Shown: positions 18,100 through 27,657 of the stretch, piece by piece | Position numbering within the stretch: the first letter of the stretch is position 1 | Layout: each line of letters opens with the position of its first letter | Source of the DNA: Methanolinea sp. | Lineage (GTDB): Archaea; Halobacteriota; Methanomicrobia; Methanomicrobiales; Methanospirillaceae | Assembly (NCBI GenBank): GCA_016699325.1 | Contig: CP064971.1 | Coordinates: forward strand, 1-64,000 | Reading direction: 5' to 3' | DNA length: 64,000 bases | The notes under the pieces: generated by a model | Seen by the model: only the letters and a program-made list of their open reading frames with translations | Database searches by the model: none | What the model was told of the DNA's origin: nothing | Position numbers and translations under genes: made by a program

Positions 18100-19784
18100 C
18101 CTGCTTTCCGCAGATCTCGATTCATGCATAATAATTTTCACACCTTCCTCCAAGAATCGCAATTATTTTTCTTGCATTCTCGTTTAGATTAGTCAGTTGT
18201 ACTTCTATCTCCCCGGAAATATCCGCTTTCACTTCAGTGACCCCAAGAAAATCAGTAAATATCCATTTCAATGTGGGTCTTTGGGTTGGCTTATTCACCT
18301 GATTAGGCACAAACTCATTTTGTTCCTTCAAACGTTTCCGAATCAGCCATTCCACCAAAGAGTAGATAAGGAGGGTAAGGACCATGACCATCGAAAGAGC
18401 CTCAATCCTTTCGGGTTTTTTCAAATAAACCTCGGAGACCCTGAAACTCTTGTCCTTGAGGAACCGGAATCCTCTCTCGACAGCTGCCTGGTTTTTGTAA
18501 TATTCAAGCATTGTTTCAGGCTCCAAAGAGAGGTCATTTGAGGCCAGAATGAATCTCCCCAGTTTCTCCATTTCAGCAAGAATTACTTCGGTGTTCCGTT
18601 CGATTTCTGCCTGGACGGTGTAGGCGATACGTCGTTCCTCGTCATTCCTGGGTCTACCTCGTTTCATCTCGATCTTTCGCGAGGTTGGGACAATCTCAAA
18701 CTTGGTATACCGGTACCAGGGATGGTTCTTCGACCAGTGAACTGCTGCTGCTTGTGCATCCATCTCACATGCAAATTCCAGTCCCAGGAGTTTCTTGAAC
18801 GATTTTGTGGTCTGTACATCCAGTTTTTCGAGACGCTTCTCAAATGGCTTCTCCTTCCGGATCTGCATCTCCTTTGAATGCACGAGTACCCATTTTTGAG
18901 AAATACCGCCATATTCGGATCTGGTTTCATAGAACAAATACCGGGTATCCTTGCCCGGATTCAGCGGAACATCGGCGTGGAGCAGGGTCTTTACTTCGGT
19001 AATCGTGGAAGGTACATGGGTGATCCAGTGGAGATCCTGACGTAAGTTCTGGATATTTTCCGAGGTGTAGAGTGCGCTATCGGCGATGAAATAGGCGTCT
19101 TGAGGAACCTGTAGCTGCCCTGAACTGTTGTATTGACTCGATCAGGTTCCGTTTGTCCGAGGCGTTTCCGGAATAGGTCCTGGCAAAGAGCGGGATCCCG
19201 TGCTGGTTGGTAATGGTGCTGAGTACGAATTGCTTGAGGTCTGGACGGTTATCTTTGGTATGGCCGTAGGTGATCTGGATCGCTGGTGTCCCGTCAATAT
19301 GCTCATAGTTGCCATGGACGCTCACACTGGTGGTGTCGGTATGGAGAGCTGGGTGCCAAACTGGACTTTCTGCATGACCTGAAGAACTATTTTGAGGAAG
19401 AGGTCGGTTGAATTTGCCTCGTAAATCTTATCCAGAGTCCTCCCAAGAACATCATCATTCAGGTCTTGGGGTGAAACTCCGGGTCCGAGCAATCGTTCTG
19501 TCGCTAGATTGTTGAAGAATTTCGGGAAGATATAGAGCCTCCTCTCGTTGAATCCGAGAGCATTCATAATCATGGCTTTGAGCACAACGGAATGCGCTAA
19601 TTTATGCTGACCTTGTTTCGGGATTACTTCGTCTATGATCCGGCCTATCTCAAGATCATCATAGATTCCTGCAACAATCCCGTGGTGGGCTACGATGGCA
19701 GACGTAAATCTCATTCTGCTTTAGTAGTTATGCAGAAGTTAGCTAAAAATGTTTAGCTTCTTCGTGAGATCTGCGGAACGTCGG
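18100..19784 (-). mobile_element. IS1634-type insertion sequence, copy 1 (1685 bp)
   Basis: The ends are imperfect inverted repeats: left CCTGCTTTCCGCAGATCTC and right (reverse complement) CCGACGTTCCGCAGATCTC. The element is flanked by the 6-bp direct repeat ATGCAT (18094-18099 and 19785-19790). A second copy with its own different duplication lies at 27791. The two copies share nearly the whole sequence, which fixes the boundaries exactly. It inserted at the edge of an older, degenerate transposase remnant of a related type (19785-20195). Confidence 0.93.
18122..19714 (-). pseudogene. IS1634-family transposase (copy 1), frameshifted
   Basis: The N-terminus MRFTSAIVAHHGIVAGIYDD and ERLLGPGVSPQDLNDDVLGR match the IS1634/DUF4277 DDE transposases. 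The last 271 residues (up to ILGGRCENYYA) are clean and include AAVERGFRFLKD with the catalytic Glu. Compared with copy 2, this copy lacks two bases near 19112 (acctgta/gctg) and differs near 19345 (tatggagagc against tatgggaaagc). Each breaks the frame between the first Asp (HTDTTS in copy 2) and the second (FIADSALYT in copy 2). It cannot make full-length transposase as written. Confidence 0.85.
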
Positions 19785-20195
19785 ATGCATCTTGACCTGG
19801 ATCCGGACATTATCCTGAAATACTATATGGGGCAGCAATCGGTTGGGGGGGGGTTCCGGTTGCTGAAGGATAAGAGTTTCCGGGTTATCGAAGTTTTCAT
19901 GAAGAAAGAGGCCAGGATTGAGGCGTTATCCGTGGTAATGGTGCTCTGCTCATTCGTCTATGCAGTGTAGCCGAGTGGTATATCCGGTCCCAATTAAAAG
20001 GCAGGGAAAACGGTGAAAAACCAGCTGAAAAAACCAGTCCGGAACCCGACCATGAAATGGATCTTTACCCTGTTCATGGGGTCACCTGAAGTCCCAGTTG
20101 CCCCTGAACTCACAGATACAGCCGTTTATTTTGAATCCTGGCGAGGAGGTGGTTCAGATTCTTGATGTTATGGGACCAGCGTTCAGGAAATATTA
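19785..20195 (+). pseudogene. Degenerate 3' remnant of another IS1634-type transposase
   Basis: The plus strand encodes LDPDIILKYYMGQQSVGGGF then RLLKDKSFRVIEVFMKKEAR. In shifted frames follow EWYIRSQLKG, PVRNPTMKWIFTLFMGSPEV and VVQILDVMGPAFRKYYL. This aligns with the last 140 residues of the copy 1 transposase, but differs at about half of positions. It carries Gly where the catalytic Glu should be (inside a run of nine G) and stops at 19968. The 5' part of the element is absent. It ends against the 3' end of the gene at 20193. Confidence 0.75.
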
Positions 20196-21491
20196 TCTTG
20201 TGAGGTCGACCCGCGAAATGCAGGCTAAAAGGTCTGTGATGTCTTTTTCAATTTCGCCGATATGCACCCGGACATCCTTGAGATCCCTGACCAGGCTCAG
20301 GTCAATCCGGTTCCTTTTCGCGGTCAAGTCACTCCGGAGAGAGGACAACAGATCATCATCGTCGGATGGTGTGGATATGAAGGAGAGCATGCTCTCATCC
20401 ACACTGGAGCTGCTCGATCCCTTCATCGCAGGCGTTCCTGTCTGTTTCGGGGAATCCGCCTGGAGCACTACGCCGGGTGAAGAGGGCGTGCCCGATGGGA
20501 ATGAAGCGGTACCTGGTTCTTCCTCCAGATCGACATCGTCCAGGTCAAATCCTTCAAGCTCGTCCAGTCCTTTTTCCAGGGAGTACTCCCCGGAATTCGC
20601 AACCGGGGCTGCGATTCCATCACGGTGCGCTTCGTGGATCTGGGCAACTTCATCCTCGTCCTCTAAATCAATAGTGATGGCCGGTTCATCGTCAGGGGAT
20701 ATATCCATACGTGCGATCTCATTTTCATCGGCAAAGATTTCCATCGAATTCAAATCGGTATCGAGGATACCTGTACCGGGTTCATCGCCCTGCTCTATCC
20801 GCGAGAAGATGAGATTCTCGTCAAGGGCTATGTCCTTTGCAAGAGGAGAGAACGGGCTTGGTTCCTGTTTCTGACGGACCGGAGAGACCACTTCAGAATT
20901 TACCGAGTCCATTGAGATCTGCGTACTTCTGTCATTTAAGTCCGGTTTTTTCGCGGACGTCTTTGCAGTCCCGGTGCCGGCTCTCGCGGAGCGGCGGCGT
21001 GATGCAAAGAGGAGACCCAATCCCTGCCGGAGGGTTCTGAAGCTCTCGAACCGTGACACCGGCGAGCCGGCAAATGCCTGCTTCACTGGGGCGGTTGCTC
21101 CTGGTTCGCCCTCGTTGATAAAAGGCTTTTTCACAGAGCCTGGAGGGGAACGGAATGGGAAGACCTGTCGTATCCTCCTCCTCATCGCCATGAATCTGCC
21201 TCCGGACACAGGGGTTGTTATCGAAAGACCTGATTCCTGTTTCCCGGTTTTCATCAAGCCGGTCCTACCTGTTGCCGATGGTTCTGCTGGATCATTGACG
21301 TCCGGTTTCTCGCGGTGTTTCCGGGGGACACTCTCCCGGGACACTCCCAGACGCCCGAGGACGAACAGAAGTGCTCCGAAAAGTACTATCCCGGCTGCGA
21401 GACTCAATTCGGGAATGTTGAGCAGGATCAAGGCTGCCTCAAGAACCAGGATTCCCAGGACGGCAACAAAACGGACGGTCACAGAATTCAT
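20193..21491 (-). CDS. Two-helix protein with long acidic tail at the end of the archaellum operon
   Basis: ATG 21491 (MNSVTVRFVAVLGILVLEAA) follows a ribosome site AGGGGGT and starts one base after the flaJ stop, so it is the last gene of the archaellum operon. Two membrane segments lie within the first 50 residues. A basic stretch (FMAMRRRIRQVFPFR) and a roughly 250-residue acidic low-complexity region follow (DDEPAITIDLEDEDEVAQIH; LDELEGFDLDDVDLEEE), then a helical end (LVRDLKDVRVHIGEIEKDIT). I recognise no family. Its position suggests a lineage-specific archaellum accessory or scaffold. The 3' end abuts an old IS remnant, so the C-terminus may have been altered. Confidence 0.72.
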   Translation of the reverse strand: MNSVTVRFVAVLGILVLEAALILLNIPELSLAAGIVLFGALLFVLGRLGVSRESVPRKHREKPDVNDPAEPSATGRTGLMKTGKQESGLSITTPVSGGRFMAMRRRIRQVFPFRSPPGSVKKPFINEGEPGATAPVKQAFAGSPVSRFESFRTLRQGLGLLFASRRRSARAGTGTAKTSAKKPDLNDRSTQISMDSVNSEVVSPVRQKQEPSPFSPLAKDIALDENLIFSRIEQGDEPGTGILDTDLNSMEIFADENEIARMDISPDDEPAITIDLEDEDEVAQIHEAHRDGIAAPVANSGEYSLEKGLDELEGFDLDDVDLEEEPGTASFPSGTPSSPGVVLQADSPKQTGTPAMKGSSSSSVDESMLSFISTPSDDDDLLSSLRSDLTAKRNRIDLSLVRDLKDVRVHIGEIEKDITDLLACISRVDLTR

Positions 21492-21492
21492 G

Positions 21493-23115
21493 TCAGACCC
21501 CCTGGAATGATGGAATGTTAAAGAACAAACCAACTATAAACGGTGCCGCTATATAAATAATACCGGTTACGGAGCAGAGAATGCTTCCGAAGAAGTAGAA
21601 CATGTATCGTCCACCTCCGAAGACGATTCTCCCTGCCAGTATGTTGGAGATGGTGATGATGGTGATAATGATCATGACGTAGACCGTCATCTCTGCCTCC
21701 GGGAAATTGACAAACATGGTCACGGCACCACCCATGGTTCCGCTGACCGCCCCGGCACCGGCCATAGCACCGCTATTAATCGGGCCGAGGGAGGAGACGA
21801 CACTGCTGATGGCCTGTGACATGTGCAGAAGGATATGGAAGAGGAAGAGAAAGATGGCGATCATCATGGCATGCATGGGGATGAGCAGGACCACGAACCC
21901 CATCGAGATGGTGTGTCGGTTGTTCCGGAGCAGCACCTGTTCGAGCATGGAAGATCCAACAATCTCCCCTATCTGGTCCGGCGATCCTCCCAGCTCGATA
22001 GAGTCGCGGAAGATGTTCAGATACTTGTAGATCAGGTTACTGCCGCTTTCCCCGATAAACCGCTCCCAGGTAAGGCGGTCATCAAGACCGAGGTTCAGCT
22101 TTGAATATAATCCGTTCACGAGAGGTTCAAGGGTGGTGAGGGACTTTTTGTCGATCTCTGTCAGGGCATGGGTGATGGTCATCCCTTTGCCGCCCATCAC
22201 CGACCCGAGGCTTCGGATGAAGACCGTGAAGTCACTGTCCCGGTTGATGATGTTTGAATCATCGAGATACCCGATTATCCCGATCGGGAAGAGGAGGAGG
22301 CCGGTGATGAGCATAACGAGGCCATAGGCATTGGAGATAACGCCCATGAGATTGAGCATGAGAAAAATGAAAGCTATGGCGGCCGCAACCGGAAGCACCT
22401 TCCTGCTCATCCGGTGGATCATCCCCTGCTCTTTTGACCCCCGCGGGAGATCATGGACTTTCTGATCGGCGGGAACGGCCCGATACATGGTAACCAGACC
22501 GAACACGGAGACGCAGATGACGATGATATAGGAGCTTACCAGTGTTTTCTGGATGTTTTCCGGCGAGAAAATGGCAACAGAGATCATGATGATGATTCCC
22601 ACGAGGGCTCCTGAGAAGAGCATCGCAATGTAGGCATCCCCCCACTTCTTCAGCATCTCGAGACCCTGTTCGTAGGTATTGCGGTAAATGCTCCGGATCG
22701 TGATCAGTTCCCGGGAGAGGAAGTCTTCATCTGGAACGCCGGATTCAATGGAGTTGGCGTACCGGTTCAGCATGCTCTGGAGCATGAGGTTCTTCACCCG
22801 CTCGGCCATGATTGTCAGTGCATCCACATAGCTGTAGTTCCATTTCTTGACGAACGTCTCGATCTTTTCAAAGTATTTCGAGGGTACAAACTCCTTACGG
22901 GCTGCGGTGTAGGCAAAGATTTCCGGCCGGGTTGCGCGGGCCGTGGTAATCGACGCCATGTAGGTGACCATGAAGAGGAGGTCGGCGCTCATCCTCTTGT
23001 TCTCATTAAATGATGAAAAAAAGTCCCGGATCGATGCCAGGAGTCCCGCAAAAGGGAGATGTCCCCTGTTTTTCTGGCGCAGCCCTGCAGACAGGGCTTC
23101 AAGACTCGGTGACAT
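21493..23115 (-). CDS. flaJ: Archaellum membrane platform protein FlaJ (ArlJ)
   Basis: FlaJ is the polytopic membrane protein on which the FlaI ATPase acts to assemble and turn the archaellum. The 540-residue chain has a cytoplasmic N-terminus with LLFMVTYMASITTARATRPE, two cytoplasmic T2SSF-type domains and about nine hydrophobic segments. These include ALVGIIIMISVAIFS, KVLPVAAAIAFIFLMLNLMG, MGFVVLLIPMHAMMIAIFLF and the final MFYFFGSILCSVTGIIYIAA. The start overlaps the end of flaI by 17 bp (translational coupling). No defect is seen. Confidence 0.93.
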   Translation of the reverse strand: MSPSLEALSAGLRQKNRGHLPFAGLLASIRDFFSSFNENKRMSADLLFMVTYMASITTARATRPEIFAYTAARKEFVPSKYFEKIETFVKKWNYSYVDALTIMAERVKNLMLQSMLNRYANSIESGVPDEDFLSRELITIRSIYRNTYEQGLEMLKKWGDAYIAMLFSGALVGIIIMISVAIFSPENIQKTLVSSYIIVICVSVFGLVTMYRAVPADQKVHDLPRGSKEQGMIHRMSRKVLPVAAAIAFIFLMLNLMGVISNAYGLVMLITGLLLFPIGIIGYLDDSNIINRDSDFTVFIRSLGSVMGGKGMTITHALTEIDKKSLTTLEPLVNGLYSKLNLGLDDRLTWERFIGESGSNLIYKYLNIFRDSIELGGSPDQIGEIVGSSMLEQVLLRNNRHTISMGFVVLLIPMHAMMIAIFLFLFHILLHMSQAISSVVSSLGPINSGAMAGAGAVSGTMGGAVTMFVNFPEAEMTVYVMIIITIITISNILAGRIVFGGGRYMFYFFGSILCSVTGIIYIAAPFIVGLFFNIPSFQGV

Positions 23116-24979
23116 CTATGGAGAGCAGTCCCTGTTTCTTGACCTTGGTAATCATGTGAAAAAGGTCGTAGAACCCTGTATAGCCTGCTTTGTGAAGACG
23201 TTCAAGTATACGGGCTCTCTTTTCGATCTCCTGGTAAATCTGTGCTTTCTTATGATCAGGGATGCCCAGCATGGTGGCCACCTTGTTCTCGAGGAGGTAG
23301 CTGCTGCCCTTACCGGTAAACACGAAGGTATCGGTCACAGGGTCCCAGTGAAACATCTCAACGAAAGAGAATCCCTGAGTTTCCGGATTGAAGCCAACAA
23401 GTTCATTCACCGAGATGATTCTCCGGACCATCTCGCCGCTAGGTCTGCGGACGGCACTCTGGATGACGACCAGGTTCAGATTGTCAACGTAGGTCTTTGG
23501 GATATTGATCGGGTCACCACAGAGCCGCTGGATGAGTTTTTCGACCGATGCCGCGTGGAACGTTGAGAGGACCGGATGGCCTGTCTGCATCGCACCAAAA
23601 GCGACCGAACCTTCCACGCCTCTGATCTCTCCCACAAGGATCTGGTTAGGACGCTGCCTGAGCGCCGCCCGCAGCAGGTCGAACATTGTTACCTCTCCTC
23701 CTTCACCTTCCCCCCTCCCTTTCCCTTTTGAGACCTCCCGGGTCCAGTTCCGGTGGGGGATCTGTAGTTCGGGAGTATCCTCGATAGTGACAATCTTATT
23801 TTCGGGAGGAATGAAGGCGGTCATGGCATTAAGGCTCGTAGTCTTGCCACTCGCGGTCTCCCCACTCATAAAAAGTGACATGCCATTCTCGATGCAGATC
23901 CAGAGATACCCGGCTATCATGTAGTCGCAGGTCTTGAATTCAACCAGTTTCAGGATACTGATTGGATCATCCATCACCTTCCGAATGGTGAAATTGCTCC
24001 CCTTCCTGCTGATGTCGGTACTGTACACGATATTAATACGCGAGCCGTCGGGGAGCGTTGAATCGACGATCGGATTCCGGTAGGTGATTGGCCGCTTGGT
24101 CCGTTCAGCCAGTTTTATCACGAATTTATCGAGCTCCTCGGTATTCTTCCAGCCTACCACCGACTTCAGTCCCTTGAAGATCTTGTGCTCAATGAAGATA
24201 GGGCCTACCCCATCAACCGTGATATCTTCGATATAGCGATCATTGATGAACGGCTTCAGCATGCCGATGTCGATCTTGTCCCTTACAAGGAGATATTCGA
24301 GGGCTTTGTATTCCGAGGCATTTACGATCAGTCGCCCATCAGGCATACGCGAAAACTTTGCGAGGATTGCATCCGATTTCAAATTTTTCCTGGCAGTCAA
24401 GTCTTTCTTGAGGAAGTCCTTGATCCTGGAACCGACTCCCGGATTTCCTCCATGGGTGGCCAGGGGTAGGGCTCTGGGAACCCTTTCGCCAGGAGTTGGT
24501 GCATATGCGACTTTTGCGAAGAGCCCCTTCAGAACCCCGGCACGCTCTTCATCGGTGACTGGATCGTTACTGAGCGAATCCAGCAGGTCGACGAGAAGAA
24601 TCTCGACTGCGGGAAGGAGTTCCTGGACACTGTGCAGGAAAGACGGTTCAATCGGGATATAATAATTCCTCACATCATTGACATCGTGAAAGATATGGAC
24701 AAAAGTCGTTTCATCGGCAGGATAGATCAGGTTCGGTTCCTTGATCCCCTTGAGATCGCGCTTCAGTTCCGAGAAAAAAAGGGGGATCCCATACACATCA
24801 ACCGGAAAGAGGTGCATATACTCCAGGAGGTGGGGAGCCTGTCTCACGTACTCCTTGGCATTGACCGGAAGCATCCGGTAGAGAGCGCATTCCTCGATAT
24901 TGTTCAGACAGTCATTTCCTTCATCGGACCGTGATGATGGCTCGAAAGGAAGGACAGGTGTGAACGTGAGGGATTCCAT
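23099..24979 (-). CDS. flaI: Archaellum motor ATPase FlaI (ArlI)
   Basis: FlaI is the hexameric secretion-type ATPase that powers both archaellin export and rotation. Near residue 373 lies Walker A, GETASGKTT. The Asp box IVTIEDTPELQIPHRNW follows, then a glycine-rich loop (KGKGRGEGEGGE), the Walker B segment RQRPNQILVGEIRG and the His box STFHAAS. The N-terminal 200 residues form the family's variable domain. ATG 24979 begins one base after the flaH stop; GTG 24988 would overlap it and is possible. About 626 residues is somewhat long for the family, but the frame is intact. Confidence 0.95.
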   Translation of the reverse strand: MESLTFTPVLPFEPSSRSDEGNDCLNNIEECALYRMLPVNAKEYVRQAPHLLEYMHLFPVDVYGIPLFFSELKRDLKGIKEPNLIYPADETTFVHIFHDVNDVRNYYIPIEPSFLHSVQELLPAVEILLVDLLDSLSNDPVTDEERAGVLKGLFAKVAYAPTPGERVPRALPLATHGGNPGVGSRIKDFLKKDLTARKNLKSDAILAKFSRMPDGRLIVNASEYKALEYLLVRDKIDIGMLKPFINDRYIEDITVDGVGPIFIEHKIFKGLKSVVGWKNTEELDKFVIKLAERTKRPITYRNPIVDSTLPDGSRINIVYSTDISRKGSNFTIRKVMDDPISILKLVEFKTCDYMIAGYLWICIENGMSLFMSGETASGKTTSLNAMTAFIPPENKIVTIEDTPELQIPHRNWTREVSKGKGRGEGEGGEVTMFDLLRAALRQRPNQILVGEIRGVEGSVAFGAMQTGHPVLSTFHAASVEKLIQRLCGDPINIPKTYVDNLNLVVIQSAVRRPSGEMVRRIISVNELVGFNPETQGFSFVEMFHWDPVTDTFVFTGKGSSYLLENKVATMLGIPDHKKAQIYQEIEKRARILERLHKAGYTGFYDLFHMITKVKKQGLLSIDVTES

Positions 24980-24980
24980 A

Positions 24981-25718
24981 CTAGACACGCGCCATTGAGA
25001 TGGGGATGATCTTCATCCCGTAACCTGGATGTACCTCAAAGCTGACCAGGTTCCCGGTGGTCTTACGGGCTCCCCGAACTTTCACCACTTCCATGACCAT
25101 TACGTACTTATCCCCAATGAGGGATTTCTTCATCATCAGGTGCGCATCGCAGATTGACCGGATACGGATCAGGGTATCCTCTTCAAAAGCATAGTTATGC
25201 AGAGTGATCAGGATTGTTTTGCCTTTATCGACCAGGGTTTTGCAATTGGTGAGGAAGGTGAGGATGGCGGCCTGCGAAGAGTATTTCGTGAACATGGTGA
25301 GGGAGTCGATGATGTGGACTTCTGCCCGGCTTTTCCTGATGTGGTTGATGACATGGTCGAGGATCCCCTCCATCTGTTCTTCCGACCAACTTAAGTCAGC
25401 GGCATGGATGGGAAATAACCTGACATACCCCCATGCAAAATAATCCGATACGTCAAGGCTCATAGACTCCATCTGCGAGAGGAAACTCTTTGTTGTCATT
25501 TCAGTTGAGAAAATGTCGACATTCAACCCCTGTTTCATTGCACCCCAGATTATCTGCTGAGTCAACACGCTCTTCCCGGTGTCGTTCTCACCTTCGATGA
25601 GGGTGAGCGATCCGAGGGGGAGGCCATCCGCTATCTTCTTGTCTATCTCGGAGTTACCCGTGGACAGTATGTTCTTGTCCTCGCCACCCAGGATTCCGGT
25701 TATCTCGTTCTTAGACAT
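24981..25718 (-). CDS. flaH: Archaellum ATP-binding protein FlaH (ArlH)
   Basis: FlaH is a RecA/KaiC-like nucleotide-binding protein that docks on FlaI at the motor base. Walker A is GENDTGKS near residues 43-50. An incomplete Walker B, EVHIIDSLTMFTKY, lies near 133-146. The segment MTTKSFLSQMESMSLDVSDY is typical. The 245-residue length matches the family. It lies between flaF (66 bp gap) and flaI (1 bp gap). The sequence shows no damage. Confidence 0.94.
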   Translation of the reverse strand: MSKNEITGILGGEDKNILSTGNSEIDKKIADGLPLGSLTLIEGENDTGKSVLTQQIIWGAMKQGLNVDIFSTEMTTKSFLSQMESMSLDVSDYFAWGYVRLFPIHAADLSWSEEQMEGILDHVINHIRKSRAEVHIIDSLTMFTKYSSQAAILTFLTNCKTLVDKGKTILITLHNYAFEEDTLIRIRSICDAHLMMKKSLIGDKYVMVMEVVKVRGARKTTGNLVSFEVHPGYGMKIIPISMARV

Positions 25719-25784
25719 CCTGCCACCTATACCATCAATGAATTGGCATGTTCCTATTTAAAATTCTGGCTGGGAGAACCCACA

Positions 25785-26255
25785 TTAGTATAGATATGCT
25801 GATGCTGATATGCCATTTGGTGTCGTGACCTGAACCCAGGAATATGGGCCTGTATCTGCCGTGACCCAGATATGCATCTCTTCCCCCGGATCCCATGCAC
25901 CTGGATATACCGTATCCGGAACAATTTCGATAATACGCCACCCCCTGCCTCCGGACGGGTTATACCGGTAAAATTCCGGGACTGAATCCCCGGCCTGAAC
26001 GTAGACATCCATAAATTCATAGTCGGAAATCCGCTCATTTCCGATATTGCTGAGGGTGATTGACAGGGTAGTATTACCCGAAGTCCCGGTTATCAGGATC
26101 GATGTGCCGGCGATCCTGGAATTCAGGGCAGTCATATCCTTCTCTGCCGATATCATCGTTCCTGTTAGGGATATCAAACCTCCGGCCAGCAGGTATCCGG
26201 TGATAATCAGGAGCAGGATGCCGATTGCTGTTGCGACAAGGGATGCAGCGGCCAT
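25785..26255 (-). CDS. flaF: Archaellum stator-type protein FlaF (ArlF)
   Basis: FlaF is an extracytoplasmic beta-sandwich protein that, in characterised archaea, binds the S-layer and FlaG. The 156-residue product has one N-terminal membrane anchor (LVATAIGILLLIITGYLLAG) and then a beta-rich domain (SILITGTSGNTTLSITLSNI; RISDYEFMDVYVQAGDS). ATG 26255 lies 12 bp after the flaG stop. Order and topology distinguish it from FlaG, which comes first. Assignment of F against G in this lineage rests on position and on the longer soluble domain here. Confidence 0.82.
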   Translation of the reverse strand: MAAASLVATAIGILLLIITGYLLAGGLISLTGTMISAEKDMTALNSRIAGTSILITGTSGNTTLSITLSNIGNERISDYEFMDVYVQAGDSVPEFYRYNPSGGRGWRIIEIVPDTVYPGAWDPGEEMHIWVTADTGPYSWVQVTTPNGISASAYLY

Positions 26256-26267
26256 CAGCGGACACCA

Positions 26268-26738
26268 TCAGTAGGCGGGAAAGTTCCCGGAACGCTGGAC
26301 ACCATTCGGGAGAACCAGCGAACAATAGACCTCCTCTTTCCGGGAAGGAATTTTCGCAGATTGCAGCGAGATGGTCAGCGTCTCTCCCGGGTTCCAGAAA
26401 TTGTTTACCGGGATCTGTCCTTCGATGGTAAAATTCCCTGCAAGGGACACTCGTTCAAAATCACCGACCGCCCCGATAAAGAGATCCGAAGACTCGAGTT
26501 CGCCTCGTGCAATCCGTGCACTCCCTGTATTCTTTAGCCATATGCGGGCCTCCGGATTCTTGGCATACATATTGACGAACTTGAAGTCTGTCCGCATCTT
26601 CAGGTCTGCATCATGTGTTGTTTTGCCAAAGGTCTCCGAGGTCCGGTATATTGCCGGGAAGATGGCATTGATCAGGATCCCCGCTGCGATCACGGCGCTG
26701 ATTAAAAAGAGGGCATTGACAATGGTCTCACTCGACAT
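26268..26738 (-). CDS. flaG: Archaellum protein FlaG (ArlG)
   Basis: Starting at ATG 26738 (MSSETIVNALFLISAVIAAG) the protein has one N-terminal membrane segment and a beta-sandwich domain (KFVNMYAKNPEARIWLKNTG; LESSDLFIGAVGDFERV). This is the usual FlaG layout, about 156 residues. FlaG forms a filament-like stator partner with FlaF outside the membrane. The open frame runs upstream to 26840, but that part overlaps the preceding gene in another frame. The chosen start is 4 bp after the preceding stop. Confidence 0.82.
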   Translation of the reverse strand: MSSETIVNALFLISAVIAAGILINAIFPAIYRTSETFGKTTHDADLKMRTDFKFVNMYAKNPEARIWLKNTGSARIARGELESSDLFIGAVGDFERVSLAGNFTIEGQIPVNNFWNPGETLTISLQSAKIPSRKEEVYCSLVLPNGVQRSGNFPAY

Positions 26739-26742
26739 GCAG

Positions 26743-27636
26743 TCAGACCCTGTCCTTCTTGTGCGCCATATCCCGTGACGGAATATCCTCCCTTGTCCGC
26801 TCAAACATTCCGGAAGCCCCCCCGATATCTCCGGAAGCACGCTGGTGCATGAATACCTCGATCATGTCCTGGTCAAGGGAGTCGTCACCGGGATTGAGGA
26901 TATTGTTCAGCTCGTAGAGCTCCTTCACGTACTCCGCCGCATTGATATCATGTTCTTCGCCGATGGAATTCGGCATGAGACGGGCGATGTCCTTGACGAG
27001 CGTGCAGGACTCGCTGCTGATATAACCCATAGCGCGGTACGATTCCAGCATCAGGTCGGTCCGGTCGTGCCCGTACTTTTTCACGTTCTTGGTGGTCCAT
27101 GCAAAAAGTCGGAATACCTTCTGTAGCCGTACCTTGCCTTCCTTGGAGCCGAACTTTATGGGACCCTGAGCCGGGTCGAATGCCGGTATTCCAATCCGCA
27201 TCTTGAGCGCCTTGACGAAATCGGCATCATTGACCGGGGGTTCTGGCTCGATTCCTCCCTGCCGGTGAACACCGCTACCAGTTCCGCTCTCTTCCGGGAT
27301 CTTCTGTCCCATGGCCTCCATCATTCCCGTATCCTGTGCAGGAAGTGGATGGGAGCCGCCCGGTTTTTTACCGGCAACCTCACCCGCAGATCCACCGTCC
27401 GCTGTTTTCTCCTGTGCTCTTGCCACCCTGGACCGCGCCTCCTGGTCAGAATCAACGGAATGGATATTGAACGGGTTGTCGACATCGTTCATCCGTTCAC
27501 GGATATCGATGAGCAACCTTTTTATGGAGGTCTTGAGGAGGTCAACCTCGTCCTGGAGCTTAAGCAGGCGCACTTCAGGATCGTCAGCCGACTCGGTGGA
27601 GATGGTATGATCGACATGCGCCTGATTTACGGCCAT
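26743..27636 (-). CDS. Archaellum cytosolic ring component, FlaC/D/E-like
   Basis: The first gene of the operon encodes 297 residues. A coiled-coil segment of FlaC type lies near residues 20-50 (RLLKLQDEVDLLKTSIKRLL). A low-complexity linker follows, then a helical C-terminal domain (VFRLFAWTTKNVKKYGHDRT; YVKELYELNNILNPGDDSL). FlaC, FlaD and FlaE form a cytoplasmic collar in euryarchaea and link the motor to chemotaxis. Here they appear reduced to this one protein, with no separate flaD or flaE in the operon. The C-terminal domain lacks the classical FlaD/E motif that I know, so the exact equivalence is inference. ATG 27636 is fixed by a TATA box 28 bp upstream. Confidence 0.75.
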   Translation of the reverse strand: MAVNQAHVDHTISTESADDPEVRLLKLQDEVDLLKTSIKRLLIDIRERMNDVDNPFNIHSVDSDQEARSRVARAQEKTADGGSAGEVAGKKPGGSHPLPAQDTGMMEAMGQKIPEESGTGSGVHRQGGIEPEPPVNDADFVKALKMRIGIPAFDPAQGPIKFGSKEGKVRLQKVFRLFAWTTKNVKKYGHDRTDLMLESYRAMGYISSESCTLVKDIARLMPNSIGEEHDINAAEYVKELYELNNILNPGDDSLDQDMIEVFMHQRASGDIGGASGMFERTREDIPSRDMAHKKDRV

Positions 27637-27657
27637 GCAATGAAGTTACCCGGGAAA

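Noticed and set aside
22964..24934. Several plus-strand open frames in the flaI-flaJ region
   Set aside because: They are antisense to well-supported archaellum genes, with no independent signals.
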